8,338 nt of DNA from Victivallis vadensis (GTDB lineage Bacteria; Verrucomicrobiota; Lentisphaeria; Victivallales; GWF2-50-93), in the NCBI GenBank assembly GCA_020718525.1, contig DYRX01000019.1, forward strand, positions 1 through 8,338, in the 5' to 3' direction. Positions 6,001 to 8,338 of this stretch are shown here, in pieces. The notes under the pieces are model-generated. The model made no database searches. It was given only the letters and a program-made list of their open reading frames with translations, and was not told the DNA's origin. Positions within the stretch are counted from its first letter, which is position 1; every line of letters begins with the position of its first letter. The position numbers were made by a program, and so were the translations under genes.

Positions 6001-8338
6001 GACAATCCCAATAGACCAGACACCAGGATCAGATTATAAAGTGCAGATAGTCCAGGGACTTGAGTCTGGTTTGAGTCCAAACGTCTTTTCCATTGAATAC
6101 AAAGACTTTATAGATGTAACTTCGCCAGACGGCGGAGAAAAGTGGGCACTCGGCTCGAAACGTGAAATTACTTGGCAGAGCAATCTAAGTGACTATTTAC
6201 GCATAGACCTCTACGAGGGCAGTTCCTGGAAACAGCAGATCGCGACAGGAATTGCGGCTAACCTGGGCAAATGCTCTTGGGAAATTGACCCGGCATTGCC
6301 GTATTCCAGCAACTACACGATTAAAATTTCGAGTCTTGGCTCTCAGGTTTCGGATCAAAGCGCTACGACCTTCGAACTTGCTTCCAAGAGCTTGGAGCTT
6401 GCAAGACCAGTGGGAGGGGAAATTTGGTCTCTCGGCAGTTCCCAGACAATCAGTTGGACTTCCAATTTGGGAGGAACGGCAAAGATAGAATTCTCCAGAG
6501 ATGCAGGATCTTCTTGGGATATTATAAACAGTTCATCATCAAACCTTTCTTTTTCAAATTCTCAGCTTTGGGTCATTGACCCCGTGCTTCCCCCGCTTTC
6601 AAGCTATTTGGTCAGGGTCACATCGAACGACGATCCAACTATTTTCCACCTGAGCGGCAACTTCACAATTCAGCCAGGATACTATCTAATTCTCGACTCT
6701 CCAAAGGGCGGAGAAAACTGGATCAGTTCAACGGACTACGAAATCAAATGGCGCTCAAACCTTGGCGGAACTGTCAAGATCGAATATTCCTCGAATTCAG
6801 GTGGACTTTGGCAGTCTGTCGCAAGCACAGAGAATGATGGGTCATTTACCTGGAATACCCCGGCAAATGCCGGAACTCATTACATGGTGAAAATTACACA
6901 TTTGACCGATTACAGCTACAGTTCACAGAGCTTGACAGACTTCTCAATACAAAGCCCTTATGTCATTGTGGACTATCCAAATGGACTGGAAACCCTCGAT
7001 GTAGGCAAGACATACAGCATAAATTGGACATCGAACCTTGCGGAGAACCTCAAGATCGAGCTCTTGAATTCTGGTCTTCCTGATCCGCAGACTCCGATAA
7101 TTGTGTTTTCAACTCCAAATACTGGCTCCTACAGCTGGAACATCCCGACCTATCAATCTGCCGCTTCCACATATAAGGTGAGAATCAGCGGAGTAACGAC
7201 TCCGGCATCTGACATGAGCGATGATCTCTTCTCTATCGCTAGACCGGATTTCGTTAACGTCACATCGCCTGCCGGCGGTGAGAAATGGTCCAACCAGACT
7301 ATAAGACAGATCACTTGGGCAACAAATCTAGTTCCTGCAGGCACCGTGAGAATAGATCTCATGTTCAACAATGTATGGCAGACCAGTCTTGCAGATGCGG
7401 CCGACAACAACGGATCATTGCCTTGGAGCATAACTGGATTGGCTCCCGGAAACCAATACAGCATCAAGATTACCAGCAACAGCGACAGCCTCATCACTGA
7501 TGAAGGCGCATTCTTCGAAATTGGCGACCCGTCTCCGGACGGCATCGTTCTCACAAATCCTGTCGGAAATGAAATATTGACAATTGGCTCGCAGTTGAAT
7601 ATTGCCTGGAATTCAATTCTAGGGGGAAGCGTCAAAGTAGAATGGTACGACGGGGCTACATACACCACAATCACAGACTCAGCCGACAATTCTGCATACA
7701 ACAACATCTACCGCTGGACCATTGATCCGGCAATGCTTCCAGGACATTACTACAGAATAAAAGTCACCAGCAATATAGATGCCACTTGGTTTGACGAGAG
7801 CGGCGACTTTACAATTCAGCCAGGTTCCTACATCATAAGCACGAGTCCGAACGGAGGCGAAGACTGGCTGACTAACTCGTACTACGATATCACGTGGACG
7901 AGCAACTTCACCGGGAATGTCAAGCTCGAATATTTTCTCGACAACGGCAACTCATGGAACTTGATAACAGTCTCGACTCCGAACGACGGAAAATTCGAGA
8001 ACTGGCTCACACCTGGCACTGCGAGCGATGAATGCTTCGTCAGGATCACCAGCGCTGATGGAACTGTTGTGGACACCAGCAATTCTGCGTTTGCTATTTC
8101 TGCTCCTTACATCGAGGTCACTGCACCTAATGGCGGCGAACTTTGGATGATAAACGAAACCAAGGAAATCGCTTGGAAGACAAACCTGCGCCAGCACTCT
8201 ATTATTGCGGTTGACTCTGTTGCGAAGCAGATCACAGTCTCTGGCGATCACAGTGCCGAATTCCCAGTCGCGGCGAAATTCGCTGTTGCTGATAGTGCCG
8301 GAGGTGTCGTCGAATACACGGTGAATGCAGTTGCACTT
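2..8338 (+). CDS. Internal fragment of a giant multidomain repeat protein, probable surface or secreted adhesin/stalk (both ends missing)
   Basis: One frame stays open for 2779 codons across the whole window. I translated it throughout and found no stop and no frameshift. No start can be chosen because the first residues (DADFAINAP) are already the end of a repeat unit, and the last codon lies inside a domain. The domains are about 24 Kre9/KNH-like units of 90-102 residues, a seven-blade FG-GAP/VCBS propeller at residues about 1416-1756, and copies of a second small beta domain at about 430-559 and from about 2733. No signal peptide, transmembrane segment, catalytic domain, anchor or sorting signal is visible. 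Cysteine is nearly absent (about five, codons at 3722, 4304, 4595, 6272 and 8033), as is common in long extracellular beta-domain proteins. Known proteins of this build are secreted or surface-attached and often act in adhesion. That role is inferred here. The reading frame is certain; the function is not. Confidence 0.95.
26..310 (+). repeat. Repeat unit 1 (class d, residues 9-103)
   Basis: A 95-residue Kre9/KNH-like unit with PNGGESW at 47-67, then GIGSHHQISW, GSVKIEL, NSGSYDW and YSVRVTS. The GSxxQxI segment marks class d. It ends in SSWTDTSDANFTI, which precedes a class a unit elsewhere in the array. It is the closest relative of unit 14 and serves as the uninterrupted reference for it. 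Confidence 0.9.
311..586 (+). repeat. Repeat unit 2 (class a, residues 104-195)
   Basis: Starts TYIIVSTPNGGERW, followed by the class a segment INEAHSITW. It contains a canonical Asp-box-like motif STDSGATW at 419-442, then NSGTYSW. A class a unit is recognised by SxDxGxxW in place of the ELxKxG strand. Confidence 0.9.
587..865 (+). repeat. Repeat unit 3 (class b, residues 196-288)
   Basis: Starts PPYIALVTPNGGEDW, then YSIAWMSNLGGNVSI, ENDGVFSWKIPAGQ and GADYRIKISQG. The P-(Y/F)-I lead-in and the DYRIKISQG strand define class b, the class that always follows class a in this array. Confidence 0.9.
866..1153 (+). repeat. Repeat unit 4 (class c, residues 289-384)
   Basis: Contains PNGGELW, then AMETVRDITWASN, GNVKIELFKSG, NNGKYSW and YSIRITS, closing with DESDNYFKI. 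The ET-RDI-W segment and the ENYF-type ending are shared with unit 8, the next class c unit four units on. Confidence 0.9.
1289..1456 (+). other. Inserted small beta domain, copy A (residues about 430-485)
   Basis: The pattern I-T-x-x-x-x-Q-S-I-R-V-S-G, a T-D-V-F step, T-E-L-A-I-S-G-S, then K-Y-Y-S-I-I is not Kre9/KNH-like. It aligns with copy B directly downstream and with the start of the insertion in unit 24 (QITVSG, AEF, YTV). I recall a similar pattern (ITVSGD, TxxF, NDGxYTV) in phage structural and large bacterial surface proteins, but I cannot name a family with certainty. The copy is shorter than B and seems eroded at its C-terminal end. Confidence 0.55.
1460..1678 (+). other. Inserted small beta domain, copy B (residues about 487-559)
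   Basis: IIYLKGNVTAEF, DLYIDGYKPNDGKYTIVDVG and TPITIKEGFNTADINVG form the most complete version in the window of the pattern I-x-V-x-G-(D/N)-V-T-A-E-F, N-D-G-x-Y-T-V, T-x-I-T-I-x-E. It lies immediately after copy A, and together they fill the insertion in unit 5. Bases 1441-1560, largely within it, are only about 33% GC by hand count. The function is unknown and a structural spacer or ligand-binding module is possible. Confidence 0.55.
1913..2191 (+). repeat. Repeat unit 6 (class a, residues 638-730)
   Basis: Starts NPYILVASPNGGENW, then IVNTENEITWESD and GSVKIEL. It has an Asp-box-like SANSGTSW at 2024-2047, with Asn at the usual Asp position, then ENDGSYMW and RIKIISL. It closes SDMSDADFSV. 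Confidence 0.9.
2192..2473 (+). repeat. Repeat unit 7 (class b, residues 731-824)
   Basis: Starts PFITVLSPKGGENW with Lys in place of Asn, then YAIKWSSN, FVKIELLKNG, NTGAYYWTIPEDQ and GTDYKVRIS. The lead-in and the DYKVRIS strand match class b units 3 and 16. Confidence 0.9.
2474..2770 (+). repeat. Repeat unit 8 (class c, residues 825-923)
   Basis: The motif is PNGNEDW (2501-2521), one glycine short of consensus, followed by APETTRDIKWVTNL and GTVRIELWKSG. It ends GASENYFTL. ETxRDIxW and ENYF link it to unit 4. It has a small lengthening around KNEAPFSYPW. Confidence 0.88.
2771..3052 (+). repeat. Repeat unit 9 (class d, residues 924-1017)
   Basis: PDGGEIW at 2795-2815 is followed by TTGSQQKISWESN, GTVSIELWKS, NSGTYNWTVP and DYKIQVVSN, ending ESWKDISASNFSI. 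GSQQ and the SW-D ending are the class d marks shared with units 1 and 5. Confidence 0.9.
3053..3337 (+). repeat. Repeat unit 10 (class a, residues 1018-1112)
   Basis: SYIVLNTPNGGEHW, then SSNTEHEIIWQTN, GGTVKLEY and a canonical Asp-box-like SADSGTSW at 3167-3190, followed by NSGSYKWTPP and FRVKVTSN. NTExEI matches unit 6 exactly at those positions. Confidence 0.9.
3338..3616 (+). repeat. Repeat unit 11 (class b, residues 1113-1205) with degenerate signature
   Basis: Begins PPFITISKP, but the PNGGExW signature has decayed to PAENEKI at 3362-3382, losing both glycines and the tryptophan. The rest is intact: WTSNLPGNVKIELYKGG, NTGSYNWTAP and DYAVKITS. It keeps the class b lead-in. Confidence 0.85.
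3617..3922 (+). repeat. Repeat unit 12 (class c, residues 1206-1307)
   Basis: PDGGEKW at 3641-3661, then RGSAYPITWDYT. A slightly longer first loop includes one of the protein's rare cysteines (3722). FVRIELMKG, ENDGEFLWQVPVGQ and NDYRVKITS follow. The DGGEKW form is shared with unit 17 and, as AGGEKW, with unit 21. Confidence 0.88.
3923..4213 (+). repeat. Repeat unit 13 (extra unit e, residues 1308-1404)
   Basis: GTYLFVSTPNGAENW, then AIGMSHTISWTSN, IILLREG, NTGTFLWTIP and NYKIKIYK, ending SDQSDADFAI. Its lead-in resembles class a but it lacks the Asp box. It breaks the four-unit order by sitting between class c unit 12 and class d unit 14. Its tail is nearly identical to the tail of unit 0 at the window start. 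Confidence 0.88.
4214..5542 (+). repeat. Repeat unit 14 (class d), split by a nested beta-propeller
   Basis: The first 11 codons (APFMTVKTPNG, 4214-4246) and the remainder from 5270 (AESWGIGTQNYIEW onward, then SGTVRIDL, SSYLWTIP, NYRVLITS and SDASFTI) together make 102 residues, a normal unit. The break falls inside the PNGGESW signature. Unit 1 has the same sequence unbroken (SPNGGESWGIG) and the same lead-in. Bases 4247-5269 are a different domain type. Confidence 0.88.
4247..5269 (+). other. FG-GAP/VCBS seven-bladed beta-propeller nested in unit 14 (residues 1416-1756)
   Basis: Seven repeats have calcium-loop-like motifs DxDxDGxxD at 4319 (DIDNDGDLD), 4463 (DLNGDGWLD), 4610 (DIDQDGHLD), 4748 (DINGNGQPD), 4892 (DLNGDTYPD), 5045 (DFNGDQFLD) and 5189 (DLDGKGGLD). 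They are spaced 138-153 bases apart, each followed by a strand such as VFVAN and then VWxNDG. The region begins with a lone outer strand, GTFTDSAQSL, which matches GNFRDSAQRL of blade 6. It ends after the VYF strand of blade 7. FG-GAP/VCBS repeats (PF13517/PF01839 type) fold into propellers that bind calcium and often mediate adhesion or carbohydrate contact. The family call is strong; the ligand is unknown. Confidence 0.9.
5543..5827 (+). repeat. Repeat unit 15 (class a, residues 1848-1942)
   Basis: PNGGESW at 5567-5587, then VTDSKQNIVWSKN, NVTLEY and Asp-box-like SANGGTSW at 5654-5677, followed by NTGKFEW, NYKVRIS and DESDSSFSI. It restarts the a-b-c-d order after the extra unit and the propeller. 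Confidence 0.9.
5828..6097 (+). repeat. Repeat unit 16 (class b, residues 1943-2032)
   Basis: SFIALISPIGAEKW is a weakened signature at 5849-5869. It is followed by IAGSGHILKWESNLGGNVSI, LFKNG, ENNGTFYWTIPIDQ and GSDYKVQIVQG. LGGNVSI and the QG ending parallel unit 3. At 90 residues it is the shortest complete unit. Confidence 0.88.
6098..6382 (+). repeat. Repeat unit 17 (class c, residues 2033-2127)
   Basis: FIDVTSPDGGEKW, then ALGSKREITWQSN, LRIDLYEGSSW, then IATGI, SWEIDP and NYTIKISS. DGGEKW matches unit 12. A cysteine occurs at 6272 in GKCSW, where other units have an aromatic or small residue. Confidence 0.88.
6383..6673 (+). repeat. Repeat unit 18 (class d, residues 2128-2224)
   Basis: PVGGEIW at 6407-6427, then SLGSSQTISWTSNLGG, AKIEF and Asp-box-like SRDAGSSW at 6494-6517. 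This is the only class d unit with that box. The middle strand SNSQLWVIDP is unusual. It ends YLVRVTSN, SGNFTI. Confidence 0.86.
6674..6955 (+). repeat. Repeat unit 19 (class a, residues 2225-2318)
   Basis: PGYYLILDSPKGGENW, then ISSTDYEIKWRSNLGGTVKIEY, Asp-box-like SSNSGGLW at 6788-6811, ENDGSFTW and YMVKITH. The PG-Y lead-in is shared with class a units 2 and 23. Confidence 0.9.
6956..7243 (+). repeat. Repeat unit 20 (class b, residues 2319-2414) with degenerate signature
   Basis: PYVIVDYPNGLETL (6977-6997) has lost the second glycine and the tryptophan of the signature. YSINWTSNL, LKIELLNSG, NTGSYSWNIP, YKVRIS and SDMSDDLFSI follow as usual. The loop after ELLNSG is a few residues longer than in its class mates. 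Confidence 0.87.
7244..7528 (+). repeat. Repeat unit 21 (class c, residues 2415-2509)
   Basis: FVNVTSPAGGEKW, then SNQTIRQITWATNL, GTVRIDL, NNGSLPWSI and YSIKITSN, ending DEGAFFEI. The T-R-x-I-x-W-x-T-N-L stretch parallels unit 8, and GGEKW parallels units 12 and 17. Confidence 0.88.
7529..7819 (+). repeat. Repeat unit 22 (class d, residues 2510-2606) with degenerate signature
   Basis: The signature is PVGNEIL at 7559-7579, with the tryptophan replaced by leucine. TIGSQLNIAWNSILGGSVKVEWYDG follows, then YRWTIDP and YRIKVTSN, ending ATWFDESGDFTI. GSQ marks it as class d, like units 1, 5, 9 and 18. Confidence 0.87.
7820..8101 (+). repeat. Repeat unit 23 (class a, residues 2607-2700)
   Basis: PGSYIISTSPNGGEDW, then LTNSYYDITWTSN, GNVKLEY and an Asp-box relative FLDNGNSW at 7934-7957, with Phe replacing the usual Ser. 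NDGKFENW and CFVRITS follow. It holds a rare cysteine at 8033. Confidence 0.88.
8102..8338 (+). repeat. Repeat unit 24 (class b), interrupted and cut by the window end
   Basis: It begins normally with APYIEVTAPNGGELW (signature 8126-8146) and INETKEIAWKTNL. The expected GxVKIEL strand does not follow. From about 8198 the sequence changes to another domain type that continues past the window end. Confidence 0.82.
8198..8338 (+). other. Inserted small beta domain, copy C (partial, from residue about 2733)
   Basis: SIIAVDSVAKQITVSGD, then AEFPVAAKFAVAD and EYTVNAVAL follow the pattern of the inserted domains in unit 5: I-x-V-S-G, x-E-F or x-V-F, then Y-(T/S)-(V/I). The insertion point is just after the W-x-(S/T)-N-L strand, close to the point used in unit 5. 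It is truncated by the window end, so neither its length nor a return to unit 24 can be seen. Confidence 0.55.

Noticed and set aside
6252..6488. Plus-strand 78-codon frame in another phase
   Set aside because: It overlaps units 17 and 18 of the main frame and has no domain features, so it is a shadow.
419..6517. Asp-box motifs considered as evidence of a sialidase
   Set aside because: The boxes sit in separate Kre9/KNH-like units about 380 residues apart, not in consecutive propeller blades, and no sialidase catalytic motif (such as a RIP-type start) is seen.
7285..7500. Plus-strand 71-codon frame in another phase
   Set aside because: It overlaps unit 21 and is a low-complexity, Gln- and His-rich shadow translation.
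7153..7707. Longest minus-strand frame (184 codons), considered as an antisense gene
   Set aside because: It spans parts of units 20-22 and again contains antisense copies of the repeat signature. The + strand frame here encodes clearly conserved units.
170..8251. Many minus-strand open frames of 60-184 codons, several sharing an S-P-P-x-G string
   Set aside because: The shared string is the antisense reading of the PNGGE codons of the + strand repeats, so these frames recur wherever a unit does. They have no credible domains and lie wholly inside the long coding frame.
26..8338. Regularly spaced short repeats considered as a CRISPR array or non-coding satellite
   Set aside because: The period is 270-306 bases, the DNA copies are not identical, and conservation follows codons. 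The repeats are protein domains.

Overview
The whole window is the inside of one enormous protein-coding gene on the + strand. The frame whose codons start at position 2 runs without a stop from base 2 to base 8338. That is 2779 codons, with neither a believable start nor a stop in view, so both ends of the protein lie outside the window. I saw no intergenic DNA, no second real gene, and no RNA gene, CRISPR array, insertion sequence, promoter or terminator. The other open frames on both strands are shadows of this repetitive reading frame.

The protein is built from about 24 tandem beta-sandwich-like units of 90-102 residues. Each unit runs: P-N-G-G-E-x-W, a short G-S or N-T segment, I-x-W-x-S-N, G-x-V-K-I-E-L, S-T-x-N-x-G-S-Y-x-W-x-I-P, D-Y-x-V-K-I-x-S, and a closing S-D-x-S-x-x-F-x-I. 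This layout matches the bacterial repeats usually assigned to the Kre9/KNH (Ser-Thr-rich, PF10342-like) family found in giant secreted or surface proteins. Within the array the units fall into classes that recur every four units (a-b-c-d), a higher-order repeat of about 1.14 kb. One block carries a fifth unit.

Other domains are nested inside individual units. Unit 14 is split within its PNG/ESW motif by about 341 residues of seven FG-GAP/VCBS repeats, which look like a circularly closed seven-bladed beta-propeller. Unit 5 carries two copies of a different small beta domain, and unit 24 is interrupted by the start of what looks like a third copy.

By region: bases 2-1153 hold a unit tail and units 1-4; 1154-1912 the enlarged unit 5; 1913-4213 units 6-13; 4214-5542 unit 14 with the nested propeller; 5543-8101 units 15-23; 8102-8338 the cut-off unit 24.

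Composition (rich in Ser, Thr, Asn, Gly and Asp; I count about five Cys in 2779 residues; no membrane segment seen) suits a long extracellular stalk, adhesin or cell-surface protein. The host is most likely an uncultured environmental bacterium of moderate GC (roughly 45-50% by eye), of the kind known to carry giant repeat proteins (PVC/FCB groups, Omnitrophota and similar). Nothing here fixes the taxon, and the role is inferred from architecture alone.
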